64,000 nucleotides of DNA, from NCBI GenBank assembly GCA_020633555.1, contig JACKDL010000007.1, forward strand, positions 161,243-225,242, in the 5' to 3' direction. Under the pieces are notes generated by a model. It was not told the origin of the DNA. It was given only the letters and a program-made list of their open reading frames with translations, and searched no databases. The translations under genes were made by a program, and so were the position numbers. The stretch comes from Myxococcales bacterium (GTDB taxonomy: Bacteria > Myxococcota_A > Bradymonadia > UBA7976 > UBA1532). Below are positions 33,360 to 45,079 of this stretch, piece by piece. Position 1 is the first letter of the stretch. Each line of letters begins with the position of its first letter.

Positions 33360-34370
33360 CTACTGGGCCAGCCGGACGCGGTCGCCGGCGGCCGGGGCCT
33401 CGCCCTCGATCACCGCCGCCACGCTCAGCTTGGGCAGCACGGCCTGGATCTCGACCGTACCCAGGCGCTCCTCCTGGTAGCCCAGGACGTTGCCGTCGGG
33501 ATCGGTGATGGGCTCGCCCCGGCGCAGGGCCTCGAACACGTCGCCCTTCTTCAGGCTCAGATCGGCGCCCGCCTGGATGTAGACCTTCCCGCTGGCGTCC
33601 ACCGAGGCGATGTCGCCCTCCCACGGGGTCTTCTGGAGCTGGCCCACCAGCCCCTCGAGGGCCTCGCGGGCGGCCATGCGGGTGGCCTCGCCGATGGGCG
33701 TGTTGCCGAAGGTGCTGGTGCCCACCTTCAGGTCCTTGTAGCTGATGTCGGCCCCGGCCTCGTTGGTGGTCATCTCGCCGCGGCCGCTGGCCGCCACGAT
33801 GATGCGCCCCGTCTGCTGCTCCACCAGCCGCATCTCGACGGCGACCACGGCCTTCTCCTTGTGCCAGGTGAGGTTGGCCAGCAGGGGCATGGCGATGGTG
33901 GCGTCGGCCCCCGAGACGTTGGGCTGGAAGTCGGTGATCGACCCCACCAGGACGGCCTGCGCGCCCAGGAGCTTGCCCGTCTCGGCGGTGGTCTCCTGAT
34001 CGAAGTACTGGGCCATGTCGCCCTGGGTCTCGGTGTTGAGGTTGGCCACCACCTTGTCGAGCTGGGCCCGTTCGAGCACTGCGACCCGGTTGGTTTGCAC
34101 CAGGCCGGTGAGGACCTGCTCACCCATGAGCGGTCCCAGGTCGGCCCAGCCGAACTCCTCGAACAGCGCCTGCGCCGCCTCGAGCACGGTGAACCGGCCC
34201 ACCGCCACCCGCAGCTTGGGGCCGGCGTACGCGGTGGCGATGCGGTCGGCGGTGCTGGCGGCGGCCCGGTCCTCTGCTGCCGCCATGGCCTTGGCGTTGA
34301 TGTTGCCGCCGCCGCACCCGGCGAGGGCAGCGGCTGCGATCAGGCACAAGGCGCTTCGAGCGACGGGCAT
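33360..34370 (-). CDS. CsgG-like lipoprotein
   Basis: The 336-residue protein starts at MPVARSAL and has a lipoprotein signal ending ALAGC. The CsgG domain covers about 50-240 (RVAVGRFTV, RVAVLERAQLDKVVANLN, GAQAVLVGSITDFQPN, VAVEMRLVEQQTGRIIVAASGRGE). In the known family CsgG forms the nonameric outer-membrane pore for curli. The C-terminal 80 residues form a beta domain (about 260-336: GDIASVDASGKVYIQAGADL, LKKGDVFEALRRGEPI) of the kind found after CsgG in other Gram-negative proteins. It is the first gene of a two-gene unit. Confidence 0.87.
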   Translation of the reverse strand: MPVARSALCLIAAAALAGCGGGNINAKAMAAAEDRAAASTADRIATAYAGPKLRVAVGRFTVLEAAQALFEEFGWADLGPLMGEQVLTGLVQTNRVAVLERAQLDKVVANLNTETQGDMAQYFDQETTAETGKLLGAQAVLVGSITDFQPNVSGADATIAMPLLANLTWHKEKAVVAVEMRLVEQQTGRIIVAASGRGEMTTNEAGADISYKDLKVGTSTFGNTPIGEATRMAAREALEGLVGQLQKTPWEGDIASVDASGKVYIQAGADLSLKKGDVFEALRRGEPITDPDGNVLGYQEERLGTVEIQAVLPKLSVAAVIEGEAPAAGDRVRLAQ

Positions 34371-34531
34371 GCGGGTCCCTCCTGGGTGTCCAACGGATAT
34401 CCCACAAGGCGACAACCGCGGCCAGACCCCGCACCCGACCCTGCGAATTGTGTCGGGCCGGGTCGGTCAGCCGCGGCGGTCCGCCAGTGGGCCAGAGCGT
34501 TACGCGACGGAAACCGCCCGGGGGCGCCCCC

Positions 34532-34547
34532 TGTGGCGCTCGCCACA
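34532..34547. promoter_or_regulatory. 16-base palindrome, possible operator
   Basis: TGTGGCG-CT-CGCCACA has perfect seven-base arms and lies between two divergent genes, so it could bind a dimeric regulator of either. Confidence 0.35.
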
Positions 34548-34626
34548 CAGCGGATCGGGCGACGGCGCCCCGCCGGGCCCCATGCGGCGGTCGCCCAGAC
34601 CGCCTTCGGCGCCGCTCGCAACAGGT

Positions 34627-34642
34627 GGGCACGGCTGTTGCG
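34627..34642 (+). promoter_or_regulatory. candidate sigma-54 promoter
   Basis: GGGCACG, then four bases, then TTGCG keeps both key dinucleotides (GG at -24, GC at -12) with correct spacing; only the flanking T and the last base differ from consensus. The start would be near 34653, 26 bases before the DUF2141 gene. It is the best of three such sites in the window. Confidence 0.45.
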
Positions 34643-34648
34643 TGTAGG

Positions 34649-34664
34649 GCTGAGAAACCTCAGC
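34649..34664 (+). promoter_or_regulatory. hairpin adjoining a ribosome binding site
   Basis: GCTGAG-AAAC-CTCAGC is a perfect six-base-pair stem that ends directly before GTGGAGG, the binding site for the ATG at 34679. If the sigma-54 start near 34653 is right, only part of it is transcribed. Confidence 0.35.
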
Positions 34665-34678
34665 GTGGAGGCAGCCCG

Positions 34679-35068
34679 ATGATCCCAAGCCCGAACGGCA
34701 CGATCGTTGTCGACGTGGTGGGCCTGCGCTCGCGCCGGGGCCACGTATTGGCGGCGGTCTACGCGTCGGCCGAGGGGTTCCCGCACGACCCGGGCGGGGC
34801 CGTCCGGCGGCTGACCGAGATCATCGACGACGACGAAGTCGAGGTGTACTTCGAGGACCTGCCCCCTGGGCGCTACGCCGTCACGGTGCTCCATGACGAG
34901 GACGACGACGGCGAGCTGAGCACCAACGTGCTGGGCATCCCCACCGATGGGCTGGGCATGTCCAACTTCTCGACGCTGGCGTTTCGGCGGCCCGGCTTCG
35001 ACGCCGCCTCCTTCGACTTCGAGGGCGGCGAGATCCACATCCCGGTGCGCATCCACTACATGTCCTGA
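34679..35068 (+). CDS. DUF2141 protein without a signal peptide
   Basis: The 129-residue protein is a single DUF2141 beta-sandwich: VVDVVGLRSRRGHVLAAVYA, SAEGFPHDP, VEVYFEDLPPGRYAVTVLHD, EDDDGELSTNVLGIPTDG and the GMSNFS motif match the family consensus closely. Family members are normally exported. Here the ATG behind GTGGAGG gives no signal peptide, and the open frame upstream offers none either. So the protein is either cytoplasmic or uses an unrecognised route. The role of the family is unknown. Confidence 0.87.
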   Translation: MIPSPNGTIVVDVVGLRSRRGHVLAAVYASAEGFPHDPGGAVRRLTEIIDDDEVEVYFEDLPPGRYAVTVLHDEDDDGELSTNVLGIPTDGLGMSNFSTLAFRRPGFDAASFDFEGGEIHIPVRIHYMS

Positions 35069-35163
35069 GCCCGCAGCCGAGGTCGTCTGTGCTCGCCCCG
35101 GCCGCCCAGCCAACCTGATAGGGTGGCGGCGGCGCCGACTGGTGGCGGAGCTCGACGGAGGCG

Positions 35164-35880
35164 GTGGTGAAGGACGGGGTGGCGCAGATCCTGGTGGTGG
35201 AGGACGAGGCCGACATCGCGGAGCTGATCGGCCTGCACCTGGGCCATATGGGCCACGCCCATGAGCATGTGGCGGACGGCCTGGAGGCCCTGGCCGCGGC
35301 CCGCGATGGCGAGCACGACCTGATCATCCTGGATCTGAACCTGCCGCGCATGGACGGCCTGGACATCACCCGCACCCTGCGGGCCGAAGGGATCCACACC
35401 CCGATCCTGATGCTCACCAGCCGCACGGGGGAGATCGATCGCGTGCTCGGCCTGGAGCTGGGCGCCGACGACTACCTCACCAAGCCCTTCTCGGTGCGCG
35501 AGCTGATGGCCCGCGTCAAGGCGCAGCTTCGGCGCGCGGCGCTGACGGTGACGGCGTCGGCGCCGGCCCCCCAGGTGGCCGCGTTGGCGGCCCAGGATCT
35601 GCGCATCGATCCGGCCCGGCGCACCGTGCACCGCGGCGACGCCCTGCTGGATCTCACGGCCCGGGAGTTCGACCTGCTGGCCTTCTTCGCCCGGCACCCG
35701 GGGCGGGTGTACAGCCGAGCGCAGCTCCTCGATCATGTGTGGGGCGCGGGCTACGAAGGCTACGAGCACACGGTGAACAGCCACATCAACCGGCTGCGCC
35801 GGAAGATCGAGCCGGATCCCCAGCGGCCCCGCTATGTCCAGACGGTGTGGGGGGTGGGCTATCGCTTCGGCGAAGGCTGA
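35164..35880 (+). CDS. OmpR/PhoB-type response regulator
   Basis: The 238-residue protein has an N-terminal receiver domain (about 8-122). The phosphoacceptor is D57 (IILDLNLP), the acidic pair is in VVEDEAD, the switch Thr/Ser is in MLTSRTG and the Lys is K107 (TKPFS). A winged-helix DNA-binding domain follows (about 140-236: LTAREFDLLAFFARHPG, VNSHINRLRRKIE, VQTVWGVGYRF). It should be a transcription factor activated by phosphorylation. The start is one of two adjacent GTG codons after GGAGG. No histidine kinase is adjacent, so it is an orphan in this window. Confidence 0.94.
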   Translation: MVKDGVAQILVVEDEADIAELIGLHLGHMGHAHEHVADGLEALAAARDGEHDLIILDLNLPRMDGLDITRTLRAEGIHTPILMLTSRTGEIDRVLGLELGADDYLTKPFSVRELMARVKAQLRRAALTVTASAPAPQVAALAAQDLRIDPARRTVHRGDALLDLTAREFDLLAFFARHPGRVYSRAQLLDHVWGAGYEGYEHTVNSHINRLRRKIEPDPQRPRYVQTVWGVGYRFGEG

Positions 35881-35921
35881 CCGGGTCGGTCGACGGGCCC
35901 GCGCGCCGCTCGCCCCGAGGA

Positions 35922-39590
<3,669 letters not shown>

Positions 39591-39918
39591 GATTCCCCCT
39601 GCAGACGCGCCGAGCATAGCGGCGGCGGGCCCGGCGCGAAACGGAGCCGACGGGTGTGCCATAGTGTGCCACCGTGGGCGTTCACGGGCCTCGTGAAGAA
39701 CCCATCCGCGTCACATTCGTTCTCAATTCCGTGGGGTGTATTTGTGAATTGATTTGTAAAAACAGTGGGTTGCTGTCTGCCAGGATGCGGTCGCGGAATC
39801 CCCTTTTCTTTGGGTAGGGCCATGGGTAGTTTCCCCCACGGATGACGGTGCCTTTTTGCGCTGGCGACGGCGCGGCGGGTTTTGGCGGGCCCGCATGTCG
39901 TAAGAGGGGATGACCCAG
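39591..39918. other. 328-base divergent intergenic region with an AT-rich core
   Basis: No gene is seen. The segment at about 39717-39770 is the most AT-rich in the window, with ATTTGT repeated at 39740 and 39752 and GATTTGTAAAAACAG. Two eight-base direct repeats lie at 39654-39671. The promoter of the secreted cassette starting at 39919 probably lies here; no exact -35/-10 pair can be fixed. Confidence 0.5.
39654..39671. promoter_or_regulatory. direct repeat GTGTGCCA spaced by one helical turn
   Basis: GTGTGCCA occurs at 39654-39661 and 39664-39671, exactly 10 bases apart, so both copies face the same side of the DNA. This is typical of activator sites. It lies 64 bases upstream of the FG-GAP lipoprotein start. 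Confidence 0.4.
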
Positions 39919-40188
39919 ATGTATTCGAAGCTGATGCGCGGGGCCGCGGCCCTGGTGCTGGTCCTGTGTGCCACCGCGGCGCACGCGCAGACGACCGGGT
40001 TCGTCGTCGAGGCGACCCCGGCGGGGCCGCAGGTGACGGGCTCGTTCACGCACGACGGCGTGACCTACACGGCCGCCGACATCGAGGCCTTGGCCGACGG
40101 TGGTTCGGCCAACCTGTCCGCTGACCTCCCCATCGAGGTGTCGATGGCGGCGCTGCGGCTCATGGAGCTGCGGGGGGCCAACCAGTGA
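39919..40188 (+). CDS. small exported protein of unknown function
   Basis: The start at 39919 is preferred to the ATG at 39910 because the GAGGGG site ends just before 39910 and gives proper spacing only to the later one. The 89-residue product has a clear signal peptide (MRGAAALVLVLCATAAHAQ) and a mature part of about 63 residues, with ATPAGPQVTGSFTHDGVTY and an acidic helix SADLPIEVSMAALRLMEL. It has no Cys. It overlaps the next gene by four bases (GTGA), so the two are co-translated. I do not recognise a family; it could be a chaperone, inhibitor or partner of the large secreted protein. Confidence 0.75.
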   Translation: MYSKLMRGAAALVLVLCATAAHAQTTGFVVEATPAGPQVTGSFTHDGVTYTAADIEALADGGSANLSADLPIEVSMAALRLMELRGANQ

Positions 40189-43100
40189 AGCGCATTATCT
40201 CGACCGCCGTGCTGGCCCTGCCCGGGCTGGCCTTCGCGGCCCCGAACGCGGCCACCGTGCCGTGGGTGGCCACGAACCCCAATATCCCGCACGACATCAT
40301 CTCGGGTCAGGCGACCCGGCTGAAGGGTGGTGAGATCCCCGCCATCGTCGCGGGCAACAAGGTCTACACCGCCGCCACCTATGAGTGGGACTTCGGCGAC
40401 GGCACCACCAGCGGCGTGCGCCCGGCCCCGGCCGACAAGCGGCTGATGGCCATGGACCACACCTACAACGCCCCCGACGGCTCGCTGATCACGGCGCGGC
40501 TGACCGTGTGCGACGCCGGCGGCGACTGCGACAGCGCCATCTATCGCCTCGCGGTCCGCCAGCGCACGCTGGAGGTCGAGACCAACATCGCCATCGATGA
40601 CGGCCTCTGGTACCTGCACGTCAACGCGCGCACCAACGGCCAGATCATCCCCAGCGGCGGCTACAACACCCGCATCTCGGCCACGGCCGCGGCCGTGAAC
40701 GCCTTCGAGGTGCACGGCCACCTGCCTTCGGGCGACCGCGAGACCAACCCCTACGTGGACAGCGTCGGTGGCGGCCTGAACTGGGTGCTGGGCACCCTGC
40801 AGTCCCGCGGCCTGGGCAACCAGGCGGCCGGCAACCCCGACAGCAACGGGAACGGCCGCTACCTGTCCGTCGCCAGCGGCCAGGAGGTCTACGAGAACGG
40901 CATGGTGATGGACGCCATCGTCGCCTCGGGCAACCCGAACGCGGTGGCCACGGTGGGTGTGGCGAACGGCGACACCTACCTGAACATCGTGCAGGACCTG
41001 ATCGACGGCTACGCCTACGGTCAGATGGAGCACAACGCGGGCGACCTGGCCCGCCGCGGTAGCTGGTACTACACCTACGGCGTGGGCAACAACAGCGCCG
41101 GCGGCCACGCCGACAACTCGGCGTCGCAGTGGGCGGCCATCGGCATGATCCCGGCCGAGCGGCAGTGGGGCGCCATCATCCCGCAGTGGGTGAAGGACCA
41201 GAACCTCAACGCCATGGACTACACCTTCCAGGACGGCGCCAACGGCGCCGAGTGCGGCACCTTCGGCTACAGCTCGCGGGGCTACTGCCCCTGGGGCTGC
41301 GCCGCGGTGACCCCCTCGGGCATGGTGCAGCTCGTCATGGACGGCAAGGGCCCGGGCGTGCCGGCCTTCCGCGGCATCCAGGCCTTCGACAAGGCCGCCC
41401 GCTGGGTGGCCGAGTACTGGGGCAACGGCCCGGCGCCCACCGACTCGAACCACGTCACGGGCTACACCTACGGCCTGTTTGCGGCGGTCAAGGCCCTGCG
41501 CCTGGCGGGCGTGGACTTCCTGACCGACAACACCGGCGGCTGCAACGGCAACGGCCAGGACGTGCAGTTCGACTGGTACAGCGACGACACCAAGGGCGTC
41601 GCCCGCACCCTGATCAGCCTGCAGAACCGCACCACCGGCGCCTTCGCCCCGCGCAACCGCTCGGCGGACGTCACCGGCCTGGCCTCGCAGTGGTCGCTGA
41701 TCATGCTGGCCTCGCAGCTCTTCGAGCAGGGCCCCGTGGCCCAGTGCGAGAGCGACCCGTCCATCGACGGCACCCTCGACCTGGGCGGCAACGCCGAGTT
41801 CGACGGCAGCGGCTCGTTCCACCTGGATCCCATCGGCGAGATCGTCAGCTACAGCTGGACCTTCGGCGACGGCGCCACGGCCAACGGCCAGATCGTCAGC
41901 CACGCCTACGCGGCTGAGGGCATCTACCAGGCCCGCCTGACCGTCACCGACGCCAACGGCCTGACCGACAGCGCCCTGTGCCCCATCGACGTGCGGCGCA
42001 ACAACATCCCGCCCAACGCCGAGATCGCGCGCCCCTACACCTACTGCGAGGGCGACACCATCACCCTCGACGGCAGCGCCTCGCGCGATCTGGGTGAGGA
42101 CGGCGGCATCGTCGCCTACGACTGGGACTACACCCTGCCCCTGAACTTCGCCGCCATCGACGCCAGCGGCGCCCAGGTGGACGCCACCGCGCTGTTCGCG
42201 GCCCCCGGCGTCTACGACGTGGGCCTGCGGGTCACCGACACCGACGGCGAGCACGCCTTCGAGTTCGCCAGCTTCGAGGTGCTGTCGGCGGCGGATCCCC
42301 GTTGCAACCAGCCGCCCGTGGCGCGCTGCCAGGACGTGACCATCGACGCCGACGCCCAGTGCGGCGCCTGCGTGGACATCAACGCCGGCTCCAGCGATCC
42401 GGACGGCGACGCCCTGACCATCACCGCCGAGCCCGGCTGCGACTTCCCCCTGGGCAGCACCCAGGTGACCCTGACGGTCAGCGACGGCAAGCTGCAGGAC
42501 ACCTGCACCGCCACCGTGACCGTGGTGGACGCCAGCGCCCCCACGGCGACCTGCCAGGGTGACCGCGTGGAGTGTGGTGGCCCGGCCACCGCCGTGAACA
42601 CCGCCTGCACCGGCAGCGACAACTGCGGCGCCCCCACCGTGACCAGCACCGCGCAGGGCACCTACGGCCCCGGCAGCCACAGCTTCGACTGCACCGCCAC
42701 CGACGCGGCCGGCAACAGCACCACCGAGTTCTGCACGGTGGAGGTCATCGACAGCACCGCGCCCACCGCCGCCTGCACCGGCGACGTGCAGGAGTGCACC
42801 GGCGCGCTGACCGCCGTGGTCACCACCTGCACCGCCGAGGACCTGTGCGCGGGCGGCGAGATCGCCGCCCAGAGCGACGCCGAGGCGGCCTACGCCCTGG
42901 GCAACCACAGCTTCACCTGTGGCGCCGTGGACGCGGCCGGCAACAGCGACGCCATCGAGTGTGCCGTGCTGATCGCCGACACCCTGGCCCCCAGCATCGA
43001 GTGCGCCGCGCCGGTGACCGTCTCGGCCGAGGCGGACCGCTGCGTGGGCCTCGTGGCGACCCCGGGCGCCACCGCCAGCGACATCTGCGAGGGCGATCTG

Positions 43101-43700
43101 GCCACCGCCGCCAACCCCGACCAGGGGGAGTGGGCGCTGGGCACCACCGCGGTCACCCACACCACCGCCGACTCCAGCGGCAACGGGGCGAGCTGCGAGA
43201 CCGCCGTGACCGTCATCGACGACACGGCCCCCACCGCGGCCTGCAACGCCTTCGACATCGCGCCCAACCAGGCGCCCACGGCCTTCACCGCCACCGCCAC
43301 CGACAACTGCTCGGTGGAGAGCATCACGGTGGTGGCCTACGACTGCTGGAAGATCAACGGGGCCGGCAAGCGCATGAGCAAGCTGGAGTCCTGCGAGGTC
43401 GCCATCGACGGCGACACCATCACCATCAACGACGTCGGCGGCGTGGGCACCCACATCGACTGGACCGTCGTGACGGTGGACGGCAGCGGCAACAGCACCA
43501 CCACCGAGTGCGGCATCACCGGCCTGCACCCCAACGGCAACGGCGACAACGTCGGCTGCAACCAGGGCGTGGGCAACGGGGAGGAGGGCTGCGATCCGGG
43601 CAACTCGAACCAGGGCAACCCGGACAACACCAACGACGAGCCCTCGAGCGACGGCACCGGCACCCCGGGCAACCCGGGCAAGAAGGGCGGCAAGAAGTAA
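40185..43700 (+). CDS. large secreted PKD/HYR protein with alpha-toroid-like domain
   Basis: The 1,171-residue protein starts at a GTG overlapping the previous stop and has a signal peptide (VLALPGLAFAAP). A PKD domain lies at about 60-128 (YEWDFGDGTTSG). A Trp/Tyr-rich helical region at about 140-515 (GGLNWVLGTLQSRGLG, GRRGSWYYTYG-like stretch, RWVAEYWGNG, SQWSLIMLASQLFEQ) resembles the alpha-toroid of the squalene-cyclase/prenyltransferase superfamily. Two more PKD domains (about 525-700: YSWTFGDGATANG) and about four Cys-rich HYR domains (705-1120: VTVVDASAPTATCQ) follow. The C-terminus has NGEEGCDPGNSNQGNPDN and a basic tail, a pattern seen at the end of other large myxobacterial surface proteins. 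It is probably an adhesin-like or matrix protein. Three tandem hairpins follow it. Confidence 0.85.
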   Translation: MKRIISTAVLALPGLAFAAPNAATVPWVATNPNIPHDIISGQATRLKGGEIPAIVAGNKVYTAATYEWDFGDGTTSGVRPAPADKRLMAMDHTYNAPDGSLITARLTVCDAGGDCDSAIYRLAVRQRTLEVETNIAIDDGLWYLHVNARTNGQIIPSGGYNTRISATAAAVNAFEVHGHLPSGDRETNPYVDSVGGGLNWVLGTLQSRGLGNQAAGNPDSNGNGRYLSVASGQEVYENGMVMDAIVASGNPNAVATVGVANGDTYLNIVQDLIDGYAYGQMEHNAGDLARRGSWYYTYGVGNNSAGGHADNSASQWAAIGMIPAERQWGAIIPQWVKDQNLNAMDYTFQDGANGAECGTFGYSSRGYCPWGCAAVTPSGMVQLVMDGKGPGVPAFRGIQAFDKAARWVAEYWGNGPAPTDSNHVTGYTYGLFAAVKALRLAGVDFLTDNTGGCNGNGQDVQFDWYSDDTKGVARTLISLQNRTTGAFAPRNRSADVTGLASQWSLIMLASQLFEQGPVAQCESDPSIDGTLDLGGNAEFDGSGSFHLDPIGEIVSYSWTFGDGATANGQIVSHAYAAEGIYQARLTVTDANGLTDSALCPIDVRRNNIPPNAEIARPYTYCEGDTITLDGSASRDLGEDGGIVAYDWDYTLPLNFAAIDASGAQVDATALFAAPGVYDVGLRVTDTDGEHAFEFASFEVLSAADPRCNQPPVARCQDVTIDADAQCGACVDINAGSSDPDGDALTITAEPGCDFPLGSTQVTLTVSDGKLQDTCTATVTVVDASAPTATCQGDRVECGGPATAVNTACTGSDNCGAPTVTSTAQGTYGPGSHSFDCTATDAAGNSTTEFCTVEVIDSTAPTAACTGDVQECTGALTAVVTTCTAEDLCAGGEIAAQSDAEAAYALGNHSFTCGAVDAAGNSDAIECAVLIADTLAPSIECAAPVTVSAEADRCVGLVATPGATASDICEGDLATAANPDQGEWALGTTAVTHTTADSSGNGASCETAVTVIDDTAPTAACNAFDIAPNQAPTAFTATATDNCSVESITVVAYDCWKINGAGKRMSKLESCEVAIDGDTITINDVGGVGTHIDWTVVTVDGSGNSTTTECGITGLHPNGNGDNVGCNQGVGNGEEGCDPGNSNQGNPDNTNDEPSSDGTGTPGNPGKKGGKK

Positions 43701-43705
43701 GCCGC

Positions 43706-43786
43706 CCGCAGGCGCCACGCCTGCGGCCCCTGCCCCCCTGCGCGGCCGGCCCTCGTCGGCCGCGCCCCCCCTCGGGCGCTACGCCC
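43706..43786 (+). terminator. three tandem hairpins
   Basis: CCGCAGGCG/CGCCTGCGG (43706-43726, nine pairs), GCGCGGCCG/CGGCCGCGC (43740-43765, nine pairs) and GGGCG/CGCCC (43774-43786, five pairs) follow the stop of the PKD/HYR gene. No T tract is present, but the stems are strong. Confidence 0.65.
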
Positions 43787-43825
43787 TGACCCCTTGCCAC
43801 GTCAGCGCAGACTGTGTAGGCGACA

Positions 43826-43843
43826 CAGACCCCTCCTGGTCTG
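43826..43843 (+). promoter_or_regulatory. hairpin next to a ribosome binding site
   Basis: CAGACC and GGTCTG form a six-base-pair stem. Its last base is the first G of the GGAG binding site for the ATG at 43852. Confidence 0.3.
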
Positions 43844-43851
43844 GAGCTGCC

Positions 43852-45009
43852 ATGCGTCGCCTTGTGGTCGGCCTGTCCCTCGCGATCTGCACGTTGTCCG
43901 CAGCGGGAATCACCCCCGCCCTGGCCCAGCACCGCGTGAGCGCGATGCTGGGCGTCGAGGGCTGGAACGACAACGAGACCAGCCTGCACGGGGCGCTGCT
44001 GCTGGCCTATGACAGCCCCCCGCTGTGGCACGGCGGCACCTTCGGGGCCGAGTACAACACCGAGACGCTGCGCCTGACCTTCAACAACGCCCGCCTGGGC
44101 GAGAAGGTGTGGCTGAACGCGCTGGTGGGCGCCGAGTACGGCTTCGCCGGGCTGCTGCCCGACTACTACCGCGATGGCCTGCGGGACCTGGGCCGCGGCT
44201 TCAACGCCGGCTGGGTGCAGGCGCTGGTGAACACCAAGTTCGAGGTGGCGCCGGCGGTCTACATGGAGCTGGAGCTGGGCGGCCGGCGCTGGATCTTCGA
44301 GGCCAACGACAAGACCGATCCAGCGCTGGTGCTGCCCCCCGAGACGTGGGTGTTCGAGCCCCGGCTGCGCTACACCGGCTGGTGGCTGGCCCCCGACGCC
44401 GCCTGGGGCGAGCGCCATCGCAGCTATGCCCGGCACCGGGGCATCGCCGCCGGCGCCGAGCTGGGCCTGGACATGCGGGCCACCGCCCGGCCCTGGGGGG
44501 CGCGCACCCTGGATCCGCCGGATCCGCGCAACGACCCCGGGCAGGCCATTGTGCGGGCGCGGCAGTGGCTGCGGGCGGGCTGGCAGCTCCACGGGCGGGT
44601 GCGCACCGAGGTGCTGGAGTTCGCCGCCCTGGGGGCCGGCGAGGACGACCTGACCCGCGACCGCATCGGCGGGATGAACCCCTACGTCAGCCCGCTGGCC
44701 GGGGCGCCGTGGGCGAGCTGGCTGAGCGAGAAGTACGCTGCCGTGCAGTGGAGCTGGCACGTGCGCGTGTGGGACGACCTGGAGTTGGGGCCGCTGGCCA
44801 ACGGCGTGGTGCTGGTGGATCCCGACCGGACGGGCGCCGTGGAGGACGTGGGCGCGCTGTACGGCGTAGGCGCCCTGGTGGACTGGCGGCGGGGCCCGTG
44901 GCAGGTGGATCTGCGCGGCGGCTGGTCGCCGGGGGTGAGCGAGCGGGCCGATCGCCCCGCCTACAGCGTCTGGCTCGGCGTGGGCTGGGCGCAGGGATTC
45001 GGCGGTTGA
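43852..45009 (+). CDS. predicted outer-membrane beta-barrel protein
   Basis: The 385-residue protein has a signal peptide (ending ITPALAQH). The rest alternates short amphipathic strands rich in Trp and Tyr with Asp/Gly turns (HGALLLAYDSP, VWLNALVGAEYGFAG, VYMELELGGRRWIF, LRYTGWWLAP, YSVWLGVGWAQGFGG). This pattern and the aromatic C-terminal strand suggest a beta-barrel of 12 or more strands. No family is recognised. It lies 152 bases after the PKD/HYR gene on the same strand, behind the terminator cluster, so it may be separately transcribed yet functionally linked. Confidence 0.72.
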   Translation: MRRLVVGLSLAICTLSAAGITPALAQHRVSAMLGVEGWNDNETSLHGALLLAYDSPPLWHGGTFGAEYNTETLRLTFNNARLGEKVWLNALVGAEYGFAGLLPDYYRDGLRDLGRGFNAGWVQALVNTKFEVAPAVYMELELGGRRWIFEANDKTDPALVLPPETWVFEPRLRYTGWWLAPDAAWGERHRSYARHRGIAAGAELGLDMRATARPWGARTLDPPDPRNDPGQAIVRARQWLRAGWQLHGRVRTEVLEFAALGAGEDDLTRDRIGGMNPYVSPLAGAPWASWLSEKYAAVQWSWHVRVWDDLELGPLANGVVLVDPDRTGAVEDVGALYGVGALVDWRRGPWQVDLRGGWSPGVSERADRPAYSVWLGVGWAQGFGG

Positions 45010-45079
45010 CGGTCGATCTGCCGGGTGCCCATGCGTCAGGCTGTCAGAAACCCCGAGCCCCCAGAACGGAGTCGAGTCG

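Larger units (their letters stand above)
34371..34678. other. 308-base divergent intergenic region
   Basis: No gene is seen. It holds a 16-base palindrome (34532-34547), a sigma-54-like promoter (34627-34642) and a hairpin next to the ribosome binding site of the DUF2141 gene (34649-34664). The promoter of the CsgG-like unit is not evident. Confidence 0.5.

Noticed and set aside
40065..43718. Minus-strand open frame of 1,217 codons
   Set aside because: It is low-complexity Val/Gly/Ala sequence opposite the PKD/HYR gene, with no domain pattern or start signal.
43794..43822. TTGCCA-N17-TAGGCG before the barrel gene
   Set aside because: The -10 match is too poor to separate from chance.
45006..45034. 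TTGACG as a -35 box before the DUF2461 gene
   Set aside because: It overlaps the stop codon of the preceding gene, and no acceptable -10 lies 16-18 bases downstream.
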